Shown here piece after piece: positions 1 through 5,767 of a DNA stretch of 8,709 nucleotides. Each line of letters opens with the position of its first letter. Positions within the stretch are counted from its first letter, which is position 1. Below the pieces are notes generated by a model. That model ran no database searches. It saw nothing but the letters and a program-made list of their open reading frames with translations, and was not told where the DNA came from. This stretch comes from Flavisolibacter sp. (GTDB taxonomy: Bacteria; Bacteroidota; Bacteroidia; Chitinophagales; Chitinophagaceae). The stretch covers positions 1 to 8,709 of the forward strand of contig JACDAZ010000527.1 of assembly GCA_013695175.1 (NCBI GenBank), in the 5' to 3' direction. The translations under genes and the position numbers were made by a program.

Positions 1-145
1 GGTTTAAAGCGGGGGCGTCCCATAGTTATTGTGTGTTATGCAAAGCTTGCAAATGCCTGCGACCAGCACAACAAAAACAGCATCTTTATTTATACAGCAA
101 ACTTGGGGATAAACCACACCTGAAAACTGAAAATAAAATAAAAGT
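1..145. other. Left-edge stretch without a supported gene
   Basis: No start-to-stop gene is supported here. Plus frame 1 is open from base 1 to a TGA at 121-123 (about 40 codons) and could be the tail of a gene beginning outside the window, but its residues match no family I know. A longer open frame beginning with ATG at 33 continues straight through the terminator hairpin and the tRNA-like repeat, so I treat it as accidental. A short GC-rich patch at 9-21 (gcgggggcgtccc) resembles the 5' end of the tRNA-like copy at 239-255, perhaps by chance. Confidence 0.4.
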
Positions 146-176
146 AAAAGGCTGCCTTTTTGAGACAGCCTCTTTT
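146..176 (-). terminator. Terminator after the tRNA-like copy
   Basis: On the minus strand a 7-bp stem (arms 164-170 and 150-156, one G-T wobble) with a 7-base loop is followed by a T-rich tract with several T runs over about 149-127. This is a typical Rho-independent shape, placed 11 bases after the end of the tRNA-like copy. Its core (GCTGTC, 7-base loop, GGCAGC) is the same as in the terminator behind the intact tRNA at 505-529, so the duplication probably included the terminator. Confidence 0.65.
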
Positions 177-177
177 A

Positions 178-230
178 AAGTCGGGACGACAAGATTCGAA
201 CTTGCGACCCCTAGCACCCCATGCTAGTGC
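178..230. repeat. 53-bp direct repeat, copy 1 (tRNA-Pro 3' part)
   Basis: Bases 178-230 are identical to 535-587. The repeat covers the tRNA-Pro anticodon arm, variable loop, T-arm and 3' acceptor strand. Identity resumes after the replaced D-arm for ten more bases (246-255 equals 601-610, gctacgtccc). The two copies therefore differ only in 15 bases (231-245) against 13 bases (588-600), and at the base just outside the acceptor stem. Confidence 0.9.
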
Positions 231-256
231 CCCGCCTTCGGCGGGGCTACGTCCCT
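181..256 (-). pseudogene. tRNA-Pro-like copy with D-arm replaced by a GC hairpin
   Basis: Read on the minus strand, this copy keeps the tRNA-Pro acceptor bases GGGACG/CGTCCC, the anticodon stem-loop with GGG, the variable loop, the T-arm and A73. In place of the normal D-arm with its GG-containing loop it has an 8-bp perfect hairpin with a GAA loop (229-247). Base 1 is A where the intact gene has C, so the C1-G72 pair, a recognised identity feature of bacterial proline tRNA, is lost. It cannot fold its elbow normally because G18 and G19 are absent. I call it a tRNA pseudogene or tRNA mimic, not a working tRNA. The stop codon and last ten codons of the GIY-YIG gene lie inside it. Confidence 0.8.
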
Positions 257-490
257 CAGCAGTTTTTTAAAAGCTTCACCACCTTTGAAAGATTTTATTT
301 GCTTTTCTCTCATTATAGCTGATTGTTTATCAGGATGTTTTTCCATCAAAATCAAGACAAATGGAATTCGATTTTTTGTTGATCGTTGTAAGCCAGCATT
401 ATGGTAAACTAATCTTGCAGCTACATCAGAAGTACTTCCAATGTAATACTTGTTATCTTTTTTGCTTTGCAGAATGTATACGTAATACAT
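224..490 (-). CDS. GIY-YIG superfamily endonuclease, small single-domain
   Basis: An 88-residue protein made almost only of a GIY-YIG nuclease core (PF01541, UvrC/homing-type N-terminal fold), which cuts DNA by metal-dependent hydrolysis. Visible motifs are VYI at 4-6 with Tyr5, YIG at 16-18 with Tyr16, Arg26 (AARL), Asn31, and Glu62 in REKQIKSFKGG, the usual metal-binding glutamate. All expected catalytic positions are present, so it is probably active. Small proteins of this kind are frequent in Bacteroidota and mostly uncharacterised. The gene starts 15 bases after the tRNA-Pro terminator stem. A TATTTTTG box (495-502) in the terminator T-tract could drive a nearly leaderless transcript, but may only be the T-tract. 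The last ten residues (RDVAPPKAGH) are encoded by the tRNA-like copy, with TAG inside its anticodon stem. Its substrate is unknown; an element-mobility role is inference. Confidence 0.85.
   Translation of the reverse strand: MYYVYILQSKKDNKYYIGSTSDVAARLVYHNAGLQRSTKNRIPFVLILMEKHPDKQSAIMREKQIKSFKGGEAFKKLLRDVAPPKAGH
229..247 (-). repeat. GC-rich hairpin replacing the tRNA D-arm
   Basis: A perfect 8-bp inverted repeat (GCCCCGCC / GGCGGGGC) around a 3-base GAA loop. It is far more GC-rich than its surroundings and sits exactly where the D-arm of the parent tRNA would be. It is not followed by a T-tract on either strand, so it is not a terminator by itself. In the GIY-YIG reading frame it encodes the residues APPKAG. 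Confidence 0.85.
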
Positions 491-494
491 AAAT

Positions 495-529
495 CAAAAA
501 TAAAGAAGCTGCCTAATGTGGACAGCTTC
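495..529 (-). terminator. Terminator of tRNA-Pro
   Basis: On the minus strand, eight bases after the tRNA 3' end, a 9-bp stem (529-521 with 513-505, one G-T wobble) with a 7-base loop is followed by TTTATTTTTG. This is a good Rho-independent terminator for the tRNA gene. The downstream GIY-YIG gene would then need read-through or its own promoter. Confidence 0.75.
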
Positions 530-534
530 TATAT

Positions 535-587
535 AAGTCGGGACGACAAGATTCGAACTTGCGACCCCTAGCACCCCATGCTAGTGC
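535..587. repeat. 53-bp direct repeat, copy 2 (within intact tRNA-Pro)
   Basis: Identical to 178-230 and offset by 357 bp. This copy belongs to the intact tRNA and is the presumed parent. The 357-bp interval is the unit length: terminator, GIY-YIG gene and altered tRNA part. Confidence 0.9.
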
Positions 588-611
588 GCTACCGGGCTGC
601 GCTACGTCCCG
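538..611 (-). tRNA. tRNA-Pro(GGG)
   Basis: A 74-base cloverleaf on the minus strand. The acceptor is CGGGACG paired with CGTCCCG (7 bp), the D-stem GCGC/GCGC with a GG-containing loop, the anticodon stem CTAGC/GCTAG with loop ATGGGGT (anticodon GGG, reading CCC/CCU), the variable loop GGGTC, and the T-arm GCAAG-TTCGAAT-CTTGT. A73 and the C1-G72 pair agree with bacterial proline tRNA. CCA is not encoded. No neighbouring tRNA genes are seen. Confidence 0.95.
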
Positions 612-619
612 AGGAGGTG

Positions 620-627
620 CAAATTTA
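620..627 (-). promoter_or_regulatory. Possible -7 box of the tRNA-Pro promoter
   Basis: The minus strand reads TAAATTTG, a full match to the Bacteroidota -7 consensus TAnnTTTG, nine bases before the tRNA 5' end. This would give a leader of only a few bases. I see no convincing TTG at the usual -33 spacing. The box overlaps a small inverted repeat (GCAAAT at 619-624, ATTTGC at 632-637). Confidence 0.35.
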
Positions 628-697
628 TGCTATTTGCATATTGTATTTAAGCTTTAGTTGCACCAATGACTAAATGAATATTTCAAAAACATATGCT

Positions 698-743
698 ATT
701 ACAATAAGCACTTGCAACATAAAGTAGTAGTTGCAATTGTAAT
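698..743. repeat. Bipartite inverted repeat in intergenic region
   Basis: TTGCAAC (712-718) pairs with GTTGCAA (730-736), and ATTACAA (698-704) pairs with TTGTAAT (737-743). The left arm carries seven extra bases (705-711). Together this is a 14-bp interrupted hairpin in an otherwise featureless AT-rich stretch between tRNA-Pro and the lectin gene terminator. It has no T-tract. Function unknown. I see no gene in 612-806. Confidence 0.45.
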
Positions 744-806
744 AACTAAGAGATAAGATTTCTAACTCTTCACAAAAACCATTTCAGGATGAGGCACCAT
801 TATTAT

Positions 807-835
807 AAAAAAAGGCTCCTGTTAGAGAGCCTTTT
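807..835 (-). terminator. Terminator of the C-type lectin gene
   Basis: On the minus strand, the stem AAAAGGCTC/GAGCCTTTT (835-827 with 818-810, 9 bp, 8-base loop) runs into a T7 tract at 813-807. It lies 14 bases after the stop codon of the lectin-like gene. This is a clear Rho-independent terminator. Confidence 0.85.
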
Positions 836-848
836 CGAAATATAATTT

Positions 849-3182
849 TTATTCTTTAATAAACTTCATAATTGACTCATTACCATCCTCGCTTATAACA
901 TGTGCATAGTAAATACCTTTATTTATATGACTTATGTGTAAAGTTGTGTAGGTAGCAAATGCAGTTTGTCGCAAAACAACAGCACCAACTGCATTTTTAA
1001 TTGTTATTTTATTTTTTTGTGAAAACATATTTGAAATCATTAGCTGTTCTCTTGCAGGATTTGGCCAGAAAGTTAATCGAGTATGATCGAATTGCAATCG
1101 CCATACCTTACTAAAAGTGGCTTTTCCATCTATATCCACTGACTTCAATTTATAAAAATTAGTACCCGCTAAAGGAGCTGCATCTTCAAAGCTATAATAG
1201 CTGGTTAACATGCTGTTCCCAGCTGCACCCTTTTCACCTATTTTGGTAAAATGGCTTCCATCTGAACTGCGTAAAATTTCAAAAAGTGACGTGTTACTTT
1301 CAGCTGCTGTGGACCAATTCAATACAGCCACTCCATTTCTCTTTGCTACAGTAAATTTGAGGTCCCAAATAGGTAATACAGTTGAAACGGACATTATTCT
1401 GCTATCGGATAATTGGAGCAAAGGATCTGTGGCAAGACCACCATATTCAACAACATAGCCTTTGATTGTACTATTGCGGTTATCATTCCAGCGTCCAGGA
1501 TTGGTTCCAGCACTATAGATCTCCGCATAGTTTTCGTATTGACTTCCATCATAATAGTTATTAGGTTCGCCTATATTCCAGTTGTTGTAAGTTGTCCCAA
1601 AGGCAGGTGGGTAAGAACTGCCGTTAGCGGCATTACCTGTTGTTATTTGGGTTCCTTTTTCGGGTCCTGTTACCCAATACCATTTACCTTCTGAAGCGCT
1701 TTGGTTTGCATATGTAGTTACACCAATAGCACTATTTATATAACTAAAATCATCGCTGGCACCAATCCAGCCATCTGCTGAAAGCTTTTGTTGAATAAAG
1801 GTATTCTCAGTAGCATCCGTAATCGTAGCAAGATACCCTTGCAAACCTAAATAGGTTCTTGCCGCTGCATTTGTCTGGGCAGTTGTCCATGATACAGCCG
1901 GTGTGACATATTCATAAAAATGTCCATTATTGCCTGCTACCAGGTTACCTACCGAAAACGTAACGGTACGGTTTCCAATAGTGGTTGATGAGGAGTAAAA
2001 AGTTACGGTACGTAATAGCGTTTGCCATTGAGACGTTGTTGCCGTTCCTGTAAAAGAAAGTACACCTGTGGATGAACTATAACTTGCAGTTACTCCTCCG
2101 GGTAAACTACCTGTATATGATAATTGGTCCCCCGAAAGGAAGCCGGTCGATATTGTAACTTTTGCATTGGTGACATTTCCTGAACTATAAATAATAAAAT
2201 TATTATCAACAGTTACTGCAGGTGCCGTTAATGAATACACCAGATTAGCATCTGTAACCTGTACTGAGGTTGCTATGAGTCTGATATTCCTACTATGAAA
2301 TATATCCACAACAGGATCTCCTGCCATACCACCATATTCTATGATAAACCCATTGTTATTGGAATTGTTGGCGTCGTTCCATCTGCCATCAGTGACGTAT
2401 GCATTCTCAACATAGTGTTCTATTGAATTGGAATTATTAGGCTCCCCGGTATTCCAATTTGCCCAAGTTAGTGCTGTGCTTCCATTGGAGAACTGGGTCC
2501 CTCTCTCCGGACCTGTTACCCAGAACCATTTTCCTTCAGACAAACTTTGATTCGCATACGTGGTAGTACCTGTTGCAGCATTGATATAAGTGTAATCATC
2601 ACTTCCACCCAACCATCCTCTATTACTTAAAGCATTTACAAAAGTGCTTTCTTGTGAGCTGGTAACTGTAGCAAGATATCCTTGCAATCCAAAAAATTTA
2701 CGGCTGACAGACTCTGCTTCCGTTTTTGCTGCTGTCCAGGAATATGAAGCCGAAACTGGCAAGTAGTAGTGGTCATTGGTGCTGTTATATTTTATCGTTC
2801 CATTGCCTAATTCAAAAGTTATGGTGCGTTGAGCAGCATTGGTAGAACTGGTACTGAAGGTAACCGACCTGAACAAAGTTTGATAATCACTCGCTGATCC
2901 GTTTCCGGAAAAACTTAAAACACCACTGTTATAAATGGCGGTAATACCCGAAGGCAGGGAAGCAGTATAACTTAGTAAGTCACCACTATAGAAATTTACT
3001 GAAACACTTACTCTTGCTGCACTGAATGTTAATGCACTTGATATGGAGAGGCTGTTGTCGACTATTATAGCCGGAGCATTAACAGGAGTACTGATGGATT
3101 CAGAATTTCCGGTGACAGTTACCTGCGAAAAAGAAATAAAAAGACTAAGTAGTCCACTAAGGAGAAGCGACAGTTTTTTCAT
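849..3182 (-). CDS. Secreted dual C-type-lectin-domain protein with T9SS type A sorting tail
   Basis: A 777-residue exported protein, probably sugar- or surface-binding. Residues 1-20 are a signal peptide (MKKLSLLLSGLLSLFISFSQ), which is why I place the start here rather than at the in-frame ATG 48 bases upstream (3230). Two units about 292 residues apart follow. Each has a cadherin-like part (pattern GD.LSYT.SLP.G, GVLSF.G; about 35-125 and 315-412) and a C-type lectin-like domain (about 138-285 and 421-583). Both lectin domains keep the core (LQGYLAT, EGKW.WVTGPE), an EPN motif (247-249, 539-541) and WND (268-270, 565-567), the calcium and mannose-type ligand residues. An Fn3/Ig-like domain (about 618-703) and a Por-secretion tail (WPNPA at 706-710 to the end, TIGR04183) finish it. 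The protein has no cysteine, unlike animal CTLDs. It is monocistronic, with its own terminator. Ligand unknown. Confidence 0.88.
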   Translation of the reverse strand: MKKLSLLLSGLLSLFISFSQVTVTGNSESISTPVNAPAIIVDNSLSISSALTFSAARVSVSVNFYSGDLLSYTASLPSGITAIYNSGVLSFSGNGSASDYQTLFRSVTFSTSSTNAAQRTITFELGNGTIKYNSTNDHYYLPVSASYSWTAAKTEAESVSRKFFGLQGYLATVTSSQESTFVNALSNRGWLGGSDDYTYINAATGTTTYANQSLSEGKWFWVTGPERGTQFSNGSTALTWANWNTGEPNNSNSIEHYVENAYVTDGRWNDANNSNNNGFIIEYGGMAGDPVVDIFHSRNIRLIATSVQVTDANLVYSLTAPAVTVDNNFIIYSSGNVTNAKVTISTGFLSGDQLSYTGSLPGGVTASYSSSTGVLSFTGTATTSQWQTLLRTVTFYSSSTTIGNRTVTFSVGNLVAGNNGHFYEYVTPAVSWTTAQTNAAARTYLGLQGYLATITDATENTFIQQKLSADGWIGASDDFSYINSAIGVTTYANQSASEGKWYWVTGPEKGTQITTGNAANGSSYPPAFGTTYNNWNIGEPNNYYDGSQYENYAEIYSAGTNPGRWNDNRNSTIKGYVVEYGGLATDPLLQLSDSRIMSVSTVLPIWDLKFTVAKRNGVAVLNWSTAAESNTSLFEILRSSDGSHFTKIGEKGAAGNSMLTSYYSFEDAAPLAGTNFYKLKSVDIDGKATFSKVWRLQFDHTRLTFWPNPAREQLMISNMFSQKNKITIKNAVGAVVLRQTAFATYTTLHISHINKGIYYAHVISEDGNESIMKFIKE

Positions 3183-3196
3183 AAGATTGGATAAGA

Positions 3197-3231
3197 ATGC
3201 AAAGTTGCTTTTTCTACTTTTAATAAACAAT
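3197..3231 (-). promoter_or_regulatory. Possible promoter of the C-type lectin gene
   Basis: The minus strand has TTG, about 20 bases, then CAACTTTG (7 of 8 with T-to-C against TAnnTTTG), just upstream of the chosen ATG at 3182. The spacing fits a Bacteroidota -33/-7 promoter with a short leader. If it is used, the start at 3230 would be untranscribed, which supports the downstream start. Confidence 0.35.
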
Positions 3232-3532
3232 AAGCATAAATTCTATTTCTTTATAAGCAGAAACTCTTATATATAACGATTGCTTTTTAAATTTTAAATT
3301 GCATACTTATCTCTTCTATAAGTTTATAATTGAATGTACTGTTTCGCCATCACGGATTATAGCAAGGCAATGAGGTTGAATTGGAATATTTTACCATTTA
3401 ACCCTTTTAGAAATCTTTTTATGGCAGCTTCATTAAAAATTAAATATAAGTTCGGGGTAGTATTCATAATCGCATGTCTTTTTCTAAAATCAATGGCGTA
3501 TTTATTGCTGAAATGCTCCAAAACAAAACATA
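3232..3532. other. AT-rich intergenic stretch between divergent genes
   Basis: This is the divergent intergenic region between the lectin gene and the small lipoprotein ORF. An 82-codon open frame starting with ATG at 3334 is present on plus but has no domain-like or codon-usage support, and it overlaps the lipoprotein ORF in another frame. A weak plus-strand promoter-like pair, TTG (3299-3301), 17 bases, TAAGTTTA (3319-3326), could serve the lipoprotein ORF with a leader of about 200 bases. Nothing else stands out. Confidence 0.35.
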
Positions 3533-3679
3533 ATGCAATACGTGTTATTATTAGCTACTATTTTATTTTTTACTTCCTGTAGTAATGGCGATACAAATGC
3601 AGATGGATCATCAATGAATTTATTGCATGCAGCCCGCAGAGATCTTTTTTCTCAGTATCAGGTATTCCGAGTGCCCTGA
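3533..3679 (+). CDS. Small predicted lipoprotein, 48 residues, possibly a remnant
   Basis: An ORF encoding MQYVLLLATILFFTSCSN followed by a short polar tail ending QVFRVP. Residues 1-16 look like a lipoprotein signal: a hydrophobic core, then FTSC as lipobox with Cys16, then Ser-Asn. The start is preceded by an A-rich run (CAAAACAAAACATA), as usual for translation starts in Bacteroidota. It is the only plus-strand gene between minus-strand genes and ends ten bases before a hairpin that can terminate on both strands. The mature part would be only 33 residues. I do not recognise it. It could be a real short lipoprotein, or the 5' end of a larger lipoprotein gene whose body was lost. Confidence 0.45.
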   Translation: MQYVLLLATILFFTSCSNGDTNADGSSMNLLHAARRDLFSQYQVFRVP

Positions 3680-3683
3680 TTTT

Positions 3684-3714
3684 AAAAAAGCCGCTTAAAT
3701 TTCTTTAAGCGGCT
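3684..3714 (-). terminator. Strong terminator of the DUF3494-OmpA operon, possibly bidirectional
   Basis: An 11-bp perfect stem (AGCCGCTTAAA 3689-3699 with TTTAAGCGGCT 3704-3714) with a 4-base loop. On the minus strand it is followed by six Ts (3689-3684), ending the operon 33 bases after the OmpA stop. On the plus strand it is followed by the weaker aataattatttt, and so may also end the small lipoprotein transcript. Confidence 0.9.
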
Positions 3715-3746
3715 AATAATTATTTTAAACAATAATCTTTTTAAAA

Positions 3747-5708
3747 TTATTTATTTGAAACAATATCTATGATAACGGTTCTGTTATAAAATCTTTCTTC
3801 AGGTAAATTGTTTTCAAAAGGAGCTGTTGAAATGTCTTCTCCAAAACCAAAACTCATAAATTTCACGCCTTTTTTTCCGGTCTTTAATAAACCTGCTTCC
3901 ATAATTTTCTGAACACCAATGGCCCTGTCATGCGAAAGGGAAATATTATAATTTTCCTCACCAATTATATCAGTATGACCGTGAATAATTACAGTTCCAT
4001 ATTCATGTATTTGTGGAACAACCATATTGGTCAGAAAGTTTTCATATGCGCTGATCGATTTCGATTTATCAAAATCAAAAAGAATACTATAACGTAGACC
4101 ATCCTGCTTGTCATCTTCGGCTTTCATTAAACTCACAGAACTTTCTTCCCTTACCATTTTGCCTGACATTGATTCACCTATTAAAATAATCTTGTAGTTG
4201 CCTTGTGTATTATTGCCAAGGATAGTTTTTCCTGAAACAGATGCCTGATCTTTTGTATAAGGACCAAAATGTTGTACAAAACCTTTTTCATCTTTAACTT
4301 CAATTTTCCATGATTTCAAATTTTCACTTGCACCCACCGCATTAAAAATTACATGACCATCAAGAGGATCGGTTTGTAGTGCTTTAATTACTACAGGTTT
4401 TAAAAAGATTGTATTGCCACCAACCTGCATAAGCAAGTCACTGGAACCGGTTACAATATCAACTCTCCTGTCACCTTCGTGCAATAGGGTTAGTTCTTTG
4501 GTAGCATTAGGCTGTTCTGATGGAATCAAAGGTTTGTCTCTTCCTTCGGTAGTTATGCGTGATGCATCAATTTTATAATTAACCACCAGGTAATCCTTGA
4601 TCTTTTCAGCCATTTGCTTTCCTTCTGCAGGATTTTTATCAGCAGAACCTACAAGTGTAATAGAGCTCTGTGGATTAGACCTTAAACGATCACCAAGAAT
4701 GTTTAAAATATTATAGTAAACTGCAAGCTGCCTTGAAGAACGGCCATTGGTTAAATTTTCAGGCTGGCTTTCCTGTAATTGTTCTTCCTTAAAATTCTGC
4801 GCTTGTGTGCTGGTTAAAATTGAATAACGTGATGGTATTTCAGTGGATCCCATGTTAAAAAAGACTGAATTGCGCAGAGGGAATGTTTCCTTAATCTGGC
4901 GGTTTGGAGCAACAACTTTTGGTGCCCGAACAGAAAAGTTTATTTTTTGTTCTGGTGCAACCTTTTGTTCTGCAACAACCGTAACATCTGCCTTTCTTTT
5001 ACGTGCGCCTATTTTTAATGCCATACCTGCACGTACCGTATAAAAAGTCCAGGTTTGATTAGCCCTTGGTTCGTGACCAAAATCGGTTAAAAACGAAACA
5101 AAAGGCGAAAGACTTACCTGTGTTGAATTTGTAGGAGCAGATAACATCAAATCGAAACCTGCGCCTGCCTGTGCTGACATCGCCGTTTTACGTACATCAC
5201 TCCAGTCTCCGGTTCTATCAACTTGCTTTTCCTGTGTATAAGTAAAAGATTTGGCTACATTAAAGTTCAGTGTAGGACCTGCAAACATATAAAAGGAAGA
5301 AGAAAAGGGAGCAAAGCGCAAGCTTGGCTCAAAAGCCAGGTAGCTGATATTGGTCTTTAATTCTGCAGGGCAATCACATGGTGCTAATACACCATCGAAT
5401 TTACCACCACGGTTGTCGTAAGCGATATTCAACATGGCTCCCCATTTTTTATTAGGTCTGTATTCTGTCAGCAAAGAGAAATAAGGCTTTACCCCGGAAC
5501 CTTTATGAAATGCAGTGGGAACGGTAAGATTTTCGTTCAGCATTTGTGTTGTACCACGGTAGGTATTAAAATTTGCTGCAGCGGATTCACCAAACCACCA
5601 GGTAGGTTGTGTACGTGTAACTTGTTGTGCTTCGATTGTAGACCCAGCCAGTATTAACATCAGCGAAAGCAGGGATGTTTTTTGTTTTATTGAAGAAAAT
5701 AGTAACAT
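3747..5708 (-). CDS. OmpA family outer-membrane beta-barrel protein with two OmpA-like domains
   Basis: A 653-residue outer-membrane protein. Residues 1-28 are a signal peptide ending near EAQQ. Residues about 30-236 form a porin-like barrel (alternating aromatic strands, a loop with CDCPAEL at 111-117). Residues about 278-420 look like a first OmpA-type domain (VGSADKNPAEG..., DRRVDI). An Ig-like linker covers about 430-530. Residues about 538-650 are a canonical OmpA C-terminal domain (PF00691) with HGHTD at 576-580 and LSHDRA at 591-596. Asp580 and Arg595 have the 15-residue spacing of the residues that bind the diaminopimelate of peptidoglycan. In the first domain Asp357 is kept but the +15 position is Asp372, so it probably does not bind the same way. 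The gene begins 59 bp after the DUF3494 gene with no promoter motif between them, so they are likely one operon. It likely anchors the envelope to the cell wall. Confidence 0.88.
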   Translation of the reverse strand: MLLFSSIKQKTSLLSLMLILAGSTIEAQQVTRTQPTWWFGESAAANFNTYRGTTQMLNENLTVPTAFHKGSGVKPYFSLLTEYRPNKKWGAMLNIAYDNRGGKFDGVLAPCDCPAELKTNISYLAFEPSLRFAPFSSSFYMFAGPTLNFNVAKSFTYTQEKQVDRTGDWSDVRKTAMSAQAGAGFDLMLSAPTNSTQVSLSPFVSFLTDFGHEPRANQTWTFYTVRAGMALKIGARKRKADVTVVAEQKVAPEQKINFSVRAPKVVAPNRQIKETFPLRNSVFFNMGSTEIPSRYSILTSTQAQNFKEEQLQESQPENLTNGRSSRQLAVYYNILNILGDRLRSNPQSSITLVGSADKNPAEGKQMAEKIKDYLVVNYKIDASRITTEGRDKPLIPSEQPNATKELTLLHEGDRRVDIVTGSSDLLMQVGGNTIFLKPVVIKALQTDPLDGHVIFNAVGASENLKSWKIEVKDEKGFVQHFGPYTKDQASVSGKTILGNNTQGNYKIILIGESMSGKMVREESSVSLMKAEDDKQDGLRYSILFDFDKSKSISAYENFLTNMVVPQIHEYGTVIIHGHTDIIGEENYNISLSHDRAIGVQKIMEAGLLKTGKKGVKFMSFGFGEDISTAPFENNLPEERFYNRTVIIDIVSNK

Positions 5709-5767
5709 AAAATATTGTTTGATATGATTTTTAATTAAAGGACAATACTGAATAAATTGCTTTTTTA

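Noticed and set aside
33..227. 64-codon plus-strand open frame
   Set aside because: It reads through the terminator hairpin and the antisense of the tRNA-like copy (giving [14 protein letters not shown]), so it is an artefact of the tRNA sequence.
229..247. GC hairpin as a stand-alone Rho-independent terminator
   Set aside because: No T-tract follows on either strand, and its position matches the D-arm of the tRNA exactly.
849..3182. Frameshift or gene fusion in the lectin gene because of its internal duplication
   Set aside because: The frame is open throughout, both units have complete motifs, and the sorting tail is intact.
3183..3230. Upstream start of the lectin gene at 3230
   Set aside because: The 16 extra residues precede a complete signal peptide and a promoter-like sequence lies within this stretch, so ATG at 3182 is preferred.
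3334..3582. 82-codon plus-strand open frame
   Set aside because: Composition is that of AT-rich noncoding DNA, no signal or domain is seen, and it overlaps the better supported lipoprotein ORF in another frame.
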